From Sphingobium sp. (GTDB lineage Bacteria > Pseudomonadota > Alphaproteobacteria > Sphingomonadales > Sphingomonadaceae), in NCBI RefSeq assembly GCF_003248505.1, contig NZ_QFOA01000003.1, positions 98,619 to 162,618 on the forward strand: a stretch of DNA of 64,000 nt, in the 5' to 3' direction. Numbering within the stretch: position 1 is the first letter of the stretch; every line of letters begins with the position of its first letter. The notes under the pieces are model-generated. The model was not told where the DNA came from, did not search any database, and was given only the letters and a program-made list of their open reading frames with translations. The translations under genes were made by a program, and so were the position numbers. Positions 17,291-26,008 of the stretch are shown here, piece after piece.

Positions 17291-17332
17291 ATATCACATC
17301 AAGATGTGATAAATGCAAGATGCAATCACATC
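17291..17332 (-). promoter_or_regulatory. Candidate ribB promoter with palindromic operator
   Basis: TATCACATCAAGATGTGATA (17292-17311) is a perfect inverted repeat with a 2-bp centre. A third half-site, ATCACATC, lies at 17325-17332 and runs over the ribE stop codon. On the minus strand TTGCAT (17318-17313), a 16-bp spacer and TGATAT (17296-17291) form a plausible sigma70-like promoter with the palindrome between the elements. A strong GGAGGGAAGGAG ribosome-binding region precedes the ribB ATG at 17253. Confidence 0.6.
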
Positions 17333-17937
17333 GCGCGAGCCCGCGCCCCCTGCATCCGGTCGAGGTAACGCGCCAGAACGTCGATCTCCAGATTGACTTT
17401 CGCGCCTTCCGTCAGTCGCCCGAGCGTCGTTACGTCCCAGGTGTGCGGGATGAGGTTGACGGAAAATTGCGCGCCGCCATCGACGTCGCGCACCGCGTTG
17501 ACCGTCAGCGATACGCCGTCGACGGTGATGCTGCCCTTGGGCGCGATCAACGGGGCGAGCGACAGGTCGACTGCAAAGACGACCTTGTGCGAATCGCCGT
17601 CTGGGGACACGCTGGTCACGGTGCCGATCCCGTCGACATGCCCCGTCACGATATGTCCGCCCAGTTCATCCCCGACCTTGAGCGCGCGTTCGAGGTTCAG
17701 CCGCCCGCCTTCGTCCCACAGGCCCGGCGCGGTACACGCCACCGTTTCGGCCGACAGGTCCACCGCGAACCAGTCCGCGCCCTTTTCCACCACGGTCAGG
17801 CACGCACCCGAACAAGCGATCGACGCGCCGATGGCGACGCCGTCCATGGCATAGCCGCACCCGATGACGAGATGCAGGTCGCCACGCTGCTCATGGGCAC
17901 GGATCGTGCCGATGTCGGTGATGATGCCGGTGAACAT
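17326..17937 (-). CDS. ribE: Riboflavin synthase (alpha chain)
   Basis: This enzyme dismutates two 6,7-dimethyl-8-ribityllumazine molecules to riboflavin. The 203-residue product starts MFTGIITDIGTI at ATG 17937 and contains the two lumazine-binding barrels. Visible marks are GASIACSGACLTV, ETVACTAPGLW, LGGHIVTGHVDGIG and the second-barrel GSITVDGVSLTVN. Upstream in-frame sequence to 18078 overlaps ribD and is not coding. ribD lies 40 bp upstream. Confidence 0.95.
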   Translation of the reverse strand: MFTGIITDIGTIRAHEQRGDLHLVIGCGYAMDGVAIGASIACSGACLTVVEKGADWFAVDLSAETVACTAPGLWDEGGRLNLERALKVGDELGGHIVTGHVDGIGTVTSVSPDGDSHKVVFAVDLSLAPLIAPKGSITVDGVSLTVNAVRDVDGGAQFSVNLIPHTWDVTTLGRLTEGAKVNLEIDVLARYLDRMQGARARAM

Positions 17938-17977
17938 GAACAAACGGTCCTCTGCGCGATGGGGCGAGGTGCGTGAT

Positions 17978-18931
17978 CTAGGCGTTGCGCGTCGCCTCGT
18001 AAACCTCCAGCCGGTCGACGCCCAGCATCCGCGTATCGGTGAGCCGCCAGCGCCCATGCGCCTGCGCAAGGTCGGCAAGGCCGATGTCGCCGATCCCCGC
18101 CAGCCCTTCGCCCAGGACGATGGGCGCGCGATAGAGGAGCAACCGGTCGACGAGGTCGGCGCGCAGGAACGATGCCGCCGTGGCCGCGCCGCCCTCCACC
18201 AGCAGGTGATCGACGCGGTCGAGCGCCGCGATCTCTTCGGGCGCGCCGATCCTTTCCCAACCCGCAGGCGCGTCGCCCCGGCTCAGCAGCACCCGGCGGG
18301 GCGACCGGTCCTCCAGCCCCGGCAAACGCACGTCGAGGCGCGGCGCATCGGCACGCAGCGTCCCGCCGCCCACCAGGATGGCGTCATGCCGCGCCCGCTC
18401 GCCATGGGCATGGGCGCGCGCGTCCGGCCCGGTGATCCAGCGGCTGCTTCCGTCGGCCAGCGCGATCCGCCCGTCGAGCGACAGCCCGAGCTTCAGCGTC
18501 ACATGCGGCCGCCCCAGCGTCTGTCGCAGCACGAAACCGCTCATCGCCCGTACCGCCTGCGCCGCCATCAGCCCCATCTCGACCGCGACGCCCTGGTCGC
18601 GCAGCCATTGCGCGCCCTGTCCGTTCGTGCGGGGGTCGGGATCGCGCAGCGCGATGACGACGCGTTTCACGCCCGCCCGCGCGATCAAGTCGGCGCAGCG
18701 CGGTCCGCGGGGAGACAGATGGAAACAGGGTTCGAGCGTCACATAACAGCATGCGCCATGGGCGCGGTCCATCGCCTGTTCCAGCGCCTGGGCCTCGGCA
18801 TGGGGACGACCGCCCTTCTGCGTCCATCCGCGTCCGACGACATGGCCGCCCCGCACGATCACGCAGCCGACGTTGGGATTGGGGGTTGCAAGCCCCAGCC
18901 CGCGCCGCGACAGGGCGATGGCTGCGGCCAT
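17978..18931 (-). CDS. ribD: Bifunctional pyrimidine deaminase / reductase
   Basis: RibD performs the second and third steps of riboflavin synthesis. The N-terminal deaminase shows PNPNVGCVIV, the zinc ligand HAEAQAL and CCYVTLEPCFHLSPRGPRC in pieces; the reductase domain shows LKLGLSLDGRIA, ILVGGGTLRADAPRL and VDHLLVEGGAATAASFL. The first ATG is 18931 (MAAAIALSRRG), giving 317 residues. The codons just upstream read PADDRRF, which matches the usual RibD N-terminus, so translation may begin earlier at a non-canonical codon such as CTG 18970, overlapping the stop of the upstream gene. Confidence 0.93.
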   Translation of the reverse strand: MAAAIALSRRGLGLATPNPNVGCVIVRGGHVVGRGWTQKGGRPHAEAQALEQAMDRAHGACCYVTLEPCFHLSPRGPRCADLIARAGVKRVVIALRDPDPRTNGQGAQWLRDQGVAVEMGLMAAQAVRAMSGFVLRQTLGRPHVTLKLGLSLDGRIALADGSSRWITGPDARAHAHGERARHDAILVGGGTLRADAPRLDVRLPGLEDRSPRRVLLSRGDAPAGWERIGAPEEIAALDRVDHLLVEGGAATAASFLRADLVDRLLLYRAPIVLGEGLAGIGDIGLADLAQAHGRWRLTDTRMLGVDRLEVYEATRNA

Positions 18932-18966
18932 GAAGCGCCGGTCGTCGGCTGGCGAAACGCTCCCGC

Positions 18967-19440
18967 TCAGGGCTGCGCCACTCCGGCCTGCGACCCGCCG
19001 GGTTTCGCGCCCTTGCCGGTGCCTTCCGCCTTGGCGAGGCGTTCGTCCAGCATGGCGTCGATGGCCTTCACCGCTTCCTTGCGTCGGGCGGTATTGCGCT
19101 TTTCCTCGTCGCGCCATTCGATGCCGAACGCGTCGGCATAACCCTGCATCTTCTTCTGCTGCTTCACCAGCGCCGCCTCTCGCTTGGCGAAGTCGATCTT
19201 CTGCTGGAGGATGATCGCGGCATCGGACCGGTTGGCGTCCCAGCTTTCGACATAGATGATCTTGTTGCGCGTGGGCATGGTGTTCGTGTTCGCATCGATC
19301 ACGAACGTCCACACGATCACCCATGTGATTGCGACGGAAAGGCCGAGCAGCGGCCATTTATGCTGCCGCTGTTGCTTGAAATAGCCCCAGAAGTCGCCGA
19401 GCGCGCTTTTCGGGGACACAGGACGGGGAAAGATCGCCAT
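18967..19440 (-). CDS. Single-pass membrane protein with cytosol/periplasm coiled coil
   Basis: A 157-residue protein from ATG 19440. After a short N-terminus (MAIFPRPVSPKSALGDFW) and a basic patch, it has one transmembrane helix at about 31-48 (LLGLSVAITWVIVWTFVI). Then comes a long charged helical region (residues about 70-140, rich in K/E/A and Q, with KKMQGYADAFGIEWRDEEKR) and a low-complexity Gly/Ala tail. I do not recognise a named family. Its stop touches the ribD region, so it is probably co-transcribed with the rib genes. Confidence 0.7.
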   Translation of the reverse strand: MAIFPRPVSPKSALGDFWGYFKQQRQHKWPLLGLSVAITWVIVWTFVIDANTNTMPTRNKIIYVESWDANRSDAAIILQQKIDFAKREAALVKQQKKMQGYADAFGIEWRDEEKRNTARRKEAVKAIDAMLDERLAKAEGTGKGAKPGGSQAGVAQP

Positions 19441-19787
19441 GCCCCTCCTATAGGCCAAGCCGCCCGCCGATGCAAAAGGGCTCGTGGCGCGCGCATGTGG
19501 AAAACCTTCGCCTGGCGGAGGCAATACCCCGTGAAGGCGAGTGGCTCGGGATCGGCGTGCGGTGGACCGTCGGCACCTCATACGATGCAATCGCACGCTG
19601 TCGCGGATCGCGGGGCGGAAGCCGTTTGCCCAGCGCTCGGTGCCGTTTCTCCTCCCGGATGTCCGGCCCGTCTCTAATGAGATAGTACAACATGACATAT
19701 GCTTCGTCGCGAAAATGCGTTTCAGCTGTCTACTTCGCTGTCTCGCAAAGCCGGACAAACGCCATCCGACCCAGCCGGAAAACCGCC
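19441..19787. other. Intergenic stretch with no gene seen
   Basis: About 347 bp between the DUF445 gene and the small membrane protein, both on the minus strand. A short minus frame (19448-19693) is open but has no features of a real protein. The stretch holds copy B of the 19-nt motif. It presumably contains the promoter of the downstream gene, but I cannot define one. Confidence 0.5.
19726..19744 (-). repeat. 19-nt dispersed motif, copy B (intergenic)
   Basis: CTGTCTACTTCGCTGTCTC on the plus strand, one mismatch from copy C and two from copy A. This is the only copy outside a gene and its control region, so it is the best candidate for an unconstrained repeat. On the minus strand it is flanked by a CTTTGC-type left side and a CTGAAACGC right side. 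Confidence 0.45.
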
Positions 19788-21053
19788 TCAGACCAGCGTG
19801 TCGACGGTGTGGATGACAAGGCCGACCAGCCCGCCGACCAGCGTCCCGTTGATGCGGATATATTGCAGATCGCGCCCCACCGCGCCTTCCAGTCGCGCCG
19901 TAATGGTGCCCGCATCCCAGCCGCGCACCGTATCGCTCACCAGCCGCACGATCGCGTCGCCGTAGCTTGCGGTCGCGCCCACCGCCGCACGCCTGACGAA
20001 CCGGTTGATGACCAGCCGCAGCCGTGCCTCCTGTTGCAAAGTGCCGCCCAGCGCCCGCAGCGCTTCGCCGAAACGGCCCGCCATCGCCTTGCCCGGATCG
20101 CGCACCGCACGCAGCAGCCCGGCCCGCGCCTGTTCCCACATCCCTTCGATCCAGCGTTGCATCGCCGGGTTGTCGAGGATCTCGTCACGGATCTTCGCAA
20201 TCTTGGCCTGCATGGCGATGTCGAATTGCAGGTCGAACGCCAGCTTCGCCATCCCCTCCTCGGCCTTGATGCGCAGGCTGTGTCCGGGGTCTTGCACCAT
20301 GTCCGCCAGCATTTTGCGCAGCCCGGTCAGGATCGCGCTGGCGAGATTTTCGTCGAGGCCCGTCCAGCGCATCACCTTGCCTGCGCGGTCGTGCACGATC
20401 TGGCGGATCAGATGCTCATTGGCTTCCAGCGCGCGGTCCGCCCACTGGATCAGGCTGTCCATCACCGGCGCGTGACGCCCGTCGCGCATCGCCGCCTCCA
20501 TCGCCTGCCCGATCAGCGGTCCCAAGTTGATCGCGCGCAGTCTCTGGCCGATCGCGCCTTTCACCATGCCGCCCAGCCGCTCCTGGTCCAGCGCCTCCAA
20601 TATGTCGGCGACCAGCCGTGAAGCCCCTTCGCGCAGCCGCCCGTCGCCGCCCGAGGGGCTGGCAAGGAACCGGCCCGCCGCCGCCGCCACATCCATGTGC
20701 CGCATCCGCCGTGCGACGACGGCGGGGGTCAGGAAATTATCGCGCAGGAAAACCGCCAGCGTGTCGCCGATCCGGTCCTTGTTGCGGGGGATGATCGCGG
20801 TGTGCGGGATTGGGAGGCCGAGCGGGTGGCGGAACAGCGCCGTCACGGCGAACCAGTCGGCCAGCCCGCCTACCATCGCCGCTTCGGCAAAGGACTGCAC
20901 GAAACCGACGGCGGGGTGGAGATGCGCCGTCGCCCGCGCGGTAGCGAACAGCGCCGCCATCGCGAGCAACATGCCTGTCGCCACCATCCGCATCCGCCGC
21001 GCCGGATGCGGGGCGGCGAGCGTCGTGGAGCGAGACAGGCGAAACGGCGTCAT
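19788..21053 (-). CDS. DUF445 family membrane protein
   Basis: A 421-residue protein of the DUF445/YjiN family, from ATG 21053 (GTG 21056 directly precedes it). The N-terminus has a transmembrane helix at about 24-44, then the family signature GFVQSFAEAAMVGGLADWFAVTALFRHPLG in pieces (EAAMVGGLADWFAV) and IPRNKDRIGDTLAVFL. The middle is long amphipathic helices. A C-terminal hydrophobic segment, NGTLVGGLVGLVIHTV, closes the family fold. Function is unknown in the family. It lies 68 bp downstream of the RND pump. Confidence 0.88.
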   Translation of the reverse strand: MTPFRLSRSTTLAAPHPARRMRMVATGMLLAMAALFATARATAHLHPAVGFVQSFAEAAMVGGLADWFAVTALFRHPLGLPIPHTAIIPRNKDRIGDTLAVFLRDNFLTPAVVARRMRHMDVAAAAGRFLASPSGGDGRLREGASRLVADILEALDQERLGGMVKGAIGQRLRAINLGPLIGQAMEAAMRDGRHAPVMDSLIQWADRALEANEHLIRQIVHDRAGKVMRWTGLDENLASAILTGLRKMLADMVQDPGHSLRIKAEEGMAKLAFDLQFDIAMQAKIAKIRDEILDNPAMQRWIEGMWEQARAGLLRAVRDPGKAMAGRFGEALRALGGTLQQEARLRLVINRFVRRAAVGATASYGDAIVRLVSDTVRGWDAGTITARLEGAVGRDLQYIRINGTLVGGLVGLVIHTVDTLV

Positions 21054-21121
21054 CACCGCTGAACGGTTACGCGCCCGTTTCGTTCAGGCAAGCACGATCT
21101 TTCGAACACTCGCTTTCGGGG

Positions 21122-24100
21122 TCACTCGGCCGGTTGAACCAGCCCGCCTTCCTTATCTTCGGGCTTGTAGGTCAGCAGACCGCGACCCAGCTTCGGCCCC
21201 AGCCAGCTTTCCAGGCCGATCGCCAGGCTGAACACCGCCGGCACGATCACCAGGGTAAGGACGGTCGACAGCAGCAGGCCGCCGATAACGGTGATGCCCA
21301 TCGGCGCGCGCCATGCCCCGTCGCCCGACAGGGACAATGCGGTCGGCACCATGCCCGCGATCATCGCCACAGTCGTCATGACGATCGGCTGGGCGCGCTT
21401 GTGCCCGGCGTCGATGATCGCCTCGCGCTTGGGCACACCCTTTTCCATTTCCTCCAGCGCGAAGTCGATGACGAGGATTGAATTCTTGGCGACGATGCCG
21501 AGCAGCATGAGGAGGCCGATGAACACCGGCATCGATAGCGGCTGGCCCGCGATATGCAGCGCGAGCGCGCCGCCCAACGGCGCGAGCAGCAGCGAGCCGA
21601 GGTTCACGAACGGCGGCATCACCCGCTTGTACAACAACGTCAGCACCGCCAGCACCAGCAGCACGCCGGAACAGACGGCGATGACGAAGCTCTGGAGCAT
21701 TTCCAGCTGGAACTTGGCTTCGCCCGCGTTGATCTGCTGCACGCCCTGAATGCGACCGTCGGTGATCGCCTTCATCGTCGGCAGCGCGTTGATCTTGGCC
21801 ATCGCCTGACTGGTGACGAGCCCCGGTGCTAGGTCGGCGCCTACCACGATCCGCCGGATCTGGTTGTAACGGCGAATCTGGGTCGGGCCTGCGCCAAAGC
21901 TGATGTCGGCGACGACGCGCAACGGCACGGAGCCGCCGTCGATCGTGGGGACCGGCAGGTTCTGGATCGTGGCGATATCCTTGCGGCTTTCTTCCGACAG
22001 GGAAACGCGAATCGGAATCTGGCGGTCGGAGAGCGAGAATTTCGCGGTGTTCTGGTCGATGTCGCCGATGGTGGCGATGCGGATCGACTGGCTGAGCGCG
22101 GCGGTCGTCACGCCCATGCTGGCGGCAAGGTCCATACGCGGCTTGATGATGATTTCGGGCCGCTGCATGTCGCCCTGTACGCGCGGATCGCGCAGTTCCT
22201 TGAGGCCCGCCATCTCCTTGACCAGTTGGTTGGCGGTCTTTTCGAGCAGCACCGGATCGTCCGATCCGAACATCATGATGACGTCGCGACCGAAGCCGCC
22301 GCCCGACTGCGACTGGAAGTTGACGCGTGCGTCGGCGATCGTCTGAAACTGGGGCGCGATCTTGCGCTCCCACTCGACGGAGGAGAGCGGCCGGTCTTTC
22401 TTGAGCGTCAGGTAGATGTCGGCGTTGGTGGGATTGATGTCGGCGAAGGCGGCATCCACCGTGTCGGTGTCGGCGGCCAGCAGATCGGCGACCTTGCGGG
22501 TGATCGCGGTGGTCTGGGCCAGTGTGCTGCCCGGCACGGTCTCGATCTTCACCTGGCTGAAGTCGGTGTTGATGGTCGGCTGGAAGGTCATGGGCAACGT
22601 TGCAAAGGCGACGATGGTCGCGACAAACGCCAGCACGCCCGCGCCGAGCGTCCACATGCGGTGGTCGGTAAAGATCCCCGCGATCCGGTTGCGGAAACCG
22701 CCCCGCGCCCGGCGCGCCTTGGCCCTTCGATCCTCCAGCGACCATCGGAGCACGCTCATGTACCGATCCATCAGCCAGCCTTCGCCGTGCGTCGTCTCGC
22801 CATGGGCTTTGAGGAAATAGGCCGCGACCATGGGCGTGATGAGTCGCGCGACGGCCAGACTCATCAGTACCGACACGACGACGGTCATGCCGAAGGAGAT
22901 GAAGAACTGACCGGCAAGGCCCGGCATCAGCGCCACAGGCAGGAACACCGCCACGATCGCCATCGTCGTCGCCAGCACGGCAAGGCCGATCTCGTCCGCC
23001 GCGTCGATCGACGCCTGATAGGCCGATTTACCCATGCGCATGTGGCGCACGATATTCTCGATCTCCACGATGGCGTCGTCGACCAGAACGCCCGCGACGA
23101 GGCTGAGCGCCAGCAGCGAAATGCTGTTCAGCGTGAAGCCCATCATGTCCATGAACCAGAAGGACGGAATCGCCGACAACGGAATGGCGAGGGCGGAAAT
23201 CATCGTGGCACGCCAGTCGCGCAGGAAGAGAAACACGATCACGACCGCCAGCACCGCACCCTCGATCATCGCGGACATGGCGCTGTGATACTGGTCGCGC
23301 GTATATTCCACGCTGTCGTAAAGCTGCTTGTACTGGACCTTGGGATTTTCCTTCTTGAGCTTGTCCAGCACCTTCATCGCTTCGTCGTAGACGGTGACGT
23401 CGGACGATCCCTTGGCCTTGGCTATGCTGAAGCTCGTTACCTGCCGACCGTTCATCAGCGAAAGAGTGCGCTGTTCGGCATACATATCGCGGACGGTCGC
23501 AAGGTCGGACAGCTTGACGGTACGGCCCCCGGAAATCGCGATCTGCGTTTCGCCCAGCGTGCGCGCGTTGCGCGCGTTGCCGAGCACGCGGATCGACTGT
23601 TCCGCCCCGGCGATCTCCGTCCGGCCGCCTGCCGCGTTGATATTGACCTGCTGCAACTGGTTGTTCACCTGCGCGGCGGTGATGCCGTAGGCCTGAAGCT
23701 TGGCAGGGTCCAGGATGACGCGGATTTCACGGCTGACGCCGCCGCTGCGCTTGACCGCCGCCATGCCGGGAATGGACAGCAGCCGCTTCGCCACCGTATT
23801 GTCGACATACCAGGACAATTGCTCCAGCGTCATGTCGGTGGCTTCCGCGCTGAAATAGGCGATCGGACCGCCATCGATGTCGATGCGCTGCACCTGCGGT
23901 TCCAGAATGCCCTGGGGCAGGTCGCTGCGAATCTGGTCGACCGCATTCTTGACGTCGTTGACTGCGCGGTCGACCGGCGTTCCGATCTTGAACTGCACGT
24001 TGGTGAGCGACTGGCCTTCCGATGCGAAAGACGTGATGTCGTCTACCCCGCTGATCCCGCGCACTGCCGCCTCGATCCGCTGCGTCACCTGCGTTTCGAG

Positions 24101-24283
24101 TTCGGTGGGCGCAGCGCCCGGCTGGACCACGGTCACACTCACCAACGGAAAGCTGATGTCCGGATTCTGGTTTACGTCCATCCGCAGGAAGCTGACGATG
24201 CCCGCCATCACCAGCGCGGCGAACAGCACCAGAGGGGTTACCGGATTACGGATCGCCCATGCGGAAATATTGCGAAAATTCAT
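21122..24283 (-). CDS. RND multidrug/solute efflux permease (AcrB/MexB type)
   Basis: A 1053-residue inner-membrane proton-driven pump. It opens MNFRNISAWAIRNPVTPLVL and has 12 transmembrane segments in two halves, each followed by a large periplasmic loop. The proton relay is visible: GVLVDDAIVEIEN (Asp-Asp pair in TM4) and GIVAKNSILVIDFALEE (Lys in TM10). Length and order are normal. The adaptor gene is 73 bp upstream. No outer-membrane TolC-type partner or regulator is adjacent, so substrate and control are unknown. Confidence 0.94.
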   Translation of the reverse strand: MNFRNISAWAIRNPVTPLVLFAALVMAGIVSFLRMDVNQNPDISFPLVSVTVVQPGAAPTELETQVTQRIEAAVRGISGVDDITSFASEGQSLTNVQFKIGTPVDRAVNDVKNAVDQIRSDLPQGILEPQVQRIDIDGGPIAYFSAEATDMTLEQLSWYVDNTVAKRLLSIPGMAAVKRSGGVSREIRVILDPAKLQAYGITAAQVNNQLQQVNINAAGGRTEIAGAEQSIRVLGNARNARTLGETQIAISGGRTVKLSDLATVRDMYAEQRTLSLMNGRQVTSFSIAKAKGSSDVTVYDEAMKVLDKLKKENPKVQYKQLYDSVEYTRDQYHSAMSAMIEGAVLAVVIVFLFLRDWRATMISALAIPLSAIPSFWFMDMMGFTLNSISLLALSLVAGVLVDDAIVEIENIVRHMRMGKSAYQASIDAADEIGLAVLATTMAIVAVFLPVALMPGLAGQFFISFGMTVVVSVLMSLAVARLITPMVAAYFLKAHGETTHGEGWLMDRYMSVLRWSLEDRRAKARRARGGFRNRIAGIFTDHRMWTLGAGVLAFVATIVAFATLPMTFQPTINTDFSQVKIETVPGSTLAQTTAITRKVADLLAADTDTVDAAFADINPTNADIYLTLKKDRPLSSVEWERKIAPQFQTIADARVNFQSQSGGGFGRDVIMMFGSDDPVLLEKTANQLVKEMAGLKELRDPRVQGDMQRPEIIIKPRMDLAASMGVTTAALSQSIRIATIGDIDQNTAKFSLSDRQIPIRVSLSEESRKDIATIQNLPVPTIDGGSVPLRVVADISFGAGPTQIRRYNQIRRIVVGADLAPGLVTSQAMAKINALPTMKAITDGRIQGVQQINAGEAKFQLEMLQSFVIAVCSGVLLVLAVLTLLYKRVMPPFVNLGSLLLAPLGGALALHIAGQPLSMPVFIGLLMLLGIVAKNSILVIDFALEEMEKGVPKREAIIDAGHKRAQPIVMTTVAMIAGMVPTALSLSGDGAWRAPMGITVIGGLLLSTVLTLVIVPAVFSLAIGLESWLGPKLGRGLLTYKPEDKEGGLVQPAE

Positions 24284-24356
24284 GACGCGCTTCCTTCACC
24301 GGTCGCCGACGGCAAACCGTATCCTTTCTTGCCGCAGCAAGGCCGCGCCCTCGTCT

Positions 24357-25529
24357 TTACGGGCGGGCGGCCATTTCCGGCTTCACCTTCTGCCCGGGCG
24401 TCAGGAACGCCCCGGCGGAGGTCACGATCTTTTCCGCACCCGTAATGCCGCTCGTCACCGCCGCACCCTCGTCGGACACCTGGCCGATGGTGACGTCGCG
24501 CCGCTCGACCTGGTTCTTTGCATTGATGACGTAGACGAAGCTGCCCTTGGAGTCGCTCTGTATCGCCGATTCGGGCAGCAGAGGCGCGCTTCCGGATCCG
24601 CTGGTGACGAGCGCGGAGGCAAAGCCGCCCGGACGCAGTGCCGGATCATAGGAAAGGGCGATGCGGGCGATGCCCTGACGCGTCTGCGGATCGACCACGG
24701 GCGAAACCTGCCACACTCGGCCCGCAAAGCCGCGCGTTCCACCGATCGGCGTCACCACCGCGCTGTTGCCGGGGCGCACGTTCAGCAGATCGGCCTCCGA
24801 CATCTGCGCGCGCATTTCGATCTCGCCGCCTTTGGCAAGGCGGAAGAGCACGGCAGCCCCTGCGCCGACGATCTGTCCCGGCTCGACGCTACGGGTCAGC
24901 ACCAGTCCGGCATCGGGTGCCCGGATATCGAGCCGTCCGGTGCGCGCCTGCTGTTCCTTCAACTGGGCGATGGCTACGTCCACGCGCGCCTGCGCGGCAT
25001 CGCGATTGGCGGTGCGCTGGTCGATGTCGGCGGCGCTGATGAAGCCTCGGCCTACCAGCGCCTTGGCCCGGTCCAGCTGCGCCTGCGCCAGCTTGGCATC
25101 GGCGCGCGCGACCTCTACCTGCGCGGCGAGCGAGCGCCCCTGCTGGGTCTGGACCGATCGCTCGACGCTGGCGAGCACCTGCCCCGCGCGCACCCAGTCG
25201 CCCGGCTGCACCAGCACGCGCGTCACCATGCCGCCTTCGCCCACCACGCCTACCGGCATGTCGATGCGCGCCGCCAGCGATCCTGTGGCGCTGATCGACC
25301 GCGCGACCATCGATTGACCGGGGCTGATGACCGTCACGACCGGCACGGGCGCGCTCGGTGCCTGCGCATCGCTCGCCTTGCCCCCGCGCATCGATATCCA
25401 GGCGGCAGCGGCGATCAAAACGACCGCCAAGCCCCCGCCGACCATCATCATCCGCTTGCGCCGCGCGCGTGCCGCATCCTCGTCAATGGCGATCACTGCG
25501 TCCCCCAGCAGCTGCGTTTCATAGTTCAT
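24357..25529 (-). CDS. RND efflux periplasmic adaptor subunit
   Basis: The membrane-fusion partner of the permease, 390 residues from ATG 25529 (MNYETQLLGDAVIAID). It has a cytoplasmic basic region RARRKRMMM, one transmembrane helix at about 29-46, then the split lipoyl/barrel-sandwich domain (GVVGEGGMVTRVLVQPGDWVRAGQVL in pieces, and later DIRAPDAGLVL). Between them lies an alpha-helical hairpin with Q/A-rich coiled coil (about 115-195), followed by beta-barrel and membrane-proximal domains. An ATG at 25553 would add eight residues. It anchors by a signal anchor rather than a lipobox. Confidence 0.92.
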   Translation of the reverse strand: MNYETQLLGDAVIAIDEDAARARRKRMMMVGGGLAVVLIAAAAWISMRGGKASDAQAPSAPVPVVTVISPGQSMVARSISATGSLAARIDMPVGVVGEGGMVTRVLVQPGDWVRAGQVLASVERSVQTQQGRSLAAQVEVARADAKLAQAQLDRAKALVGRGFISAADIDQRTANRDAAQARVDVAIAQLKEQQARTGRLDIRAPDAGLVLTRSVEPGQIVGAGAAVLFRLAKGGEIEMRAQMSEADLLNVRPGNSAVVTPIGGTRGFAGRVWQVSPVVDPQTRQGIARIALSYDPALRPGGFASALVTSGSGSAPLLPESAIQSDSKGSFVYVINAKNQVERRDVTIGQVSDEGAAVTSGITGAEKIVTSAGAFLTPGQKVKPEMAARP

Positions 25530-25949
25530 GCCGATTCCATCTTTCCGGCGCATCGCCCCTTTGCGCCGACTGTATTATATAAATATAGCACCGCGCTCAA
25601 GCCCCAATTACCACGGATGATCCCCGTGAGGCAGAGCACATAGTCCAGGAAAAGGTCGTAGCGACAATCGACTGGCGGCGCACAAGGATCGACCGACGAC
25701 AGGTTTGTCACGATAGCGTATCGGGTCGCGGGAATCACGCGATTATGATGATGCTGTGCTGCAGGTTCGGTGTCGAAGGCAGTATCATCGACTTGCGCGT
25801 GGATTGTCGCCTGTCGGCTGACCTGGGCGCGGTCGGGATATGCAGGCCGCGTGGTGTGAATTTATGCGACAGGGGAGGGTATGGGTTTCACTCGGCGCTA
25901 TCGCGATCCGGGCGACGTATCGTGACCTTGCGGTGCTACGTCGACAATA
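25530..25949. other. Intergenic control region upstream of the RND operon, no gene seen
   Basis: About 420 bp. It contains a very AT-rich patch, TATTATATAAATATA near 25573-25587, 45-60 bp upstream of the adaptor start, which is the likely promoter core in this GC-rich background. Short frames here (70 codons on minus, 85 on plus, the latter running into the terminator) lack family features. Confidence 0.45.
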
Positions 25950-25984
25950 AAAAGGGCCGCGCCATCTTGTGGCACGGCCCTTTT
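25950..25984 (-). terminator. Intrinsic terminator of the GlsB-like gene
   Basis: AAAAGGGCCG (25950-25959) and CGGCCCTTTT (25975-25984) form a perfect 10-bp stem that can extend inward by GCC/GGC pairs. On the minus strand it is followed by TTTTTATTG, 24 bp after the stop of the gene at 26009. Confidence 0.85.
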
Positions 25985-26008
25985 GATGTTGGTTCCGGAT
26001 AAAGGCGC

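Noticed and set aside
17254..17325. FMN riboswitch upstream of ribB
   Set aside because: The gap is only 72 bp, too short for an FMN riboswitch, and no conserved RFN-element blocks are visible; a DNA operator fits better.
19448..19693. 81-residue minus-strand frame between DUF445 and the small membrane protein
   Set aside because: Arg/Pro/Ser-rich composition and no ribosome-binding site; likely non-coding.
22226..24445. 739-residue plus-strand frame
   Set aside because: It lies antisense to the RND permease and has a His/Arg/Asp-rich composition typical of shadows.
25526..25738. 70-residue minus-strand frame upstream of the RND adaptor
   Set aside because: No family features, and it overlaps the AT-rich promoter patch.
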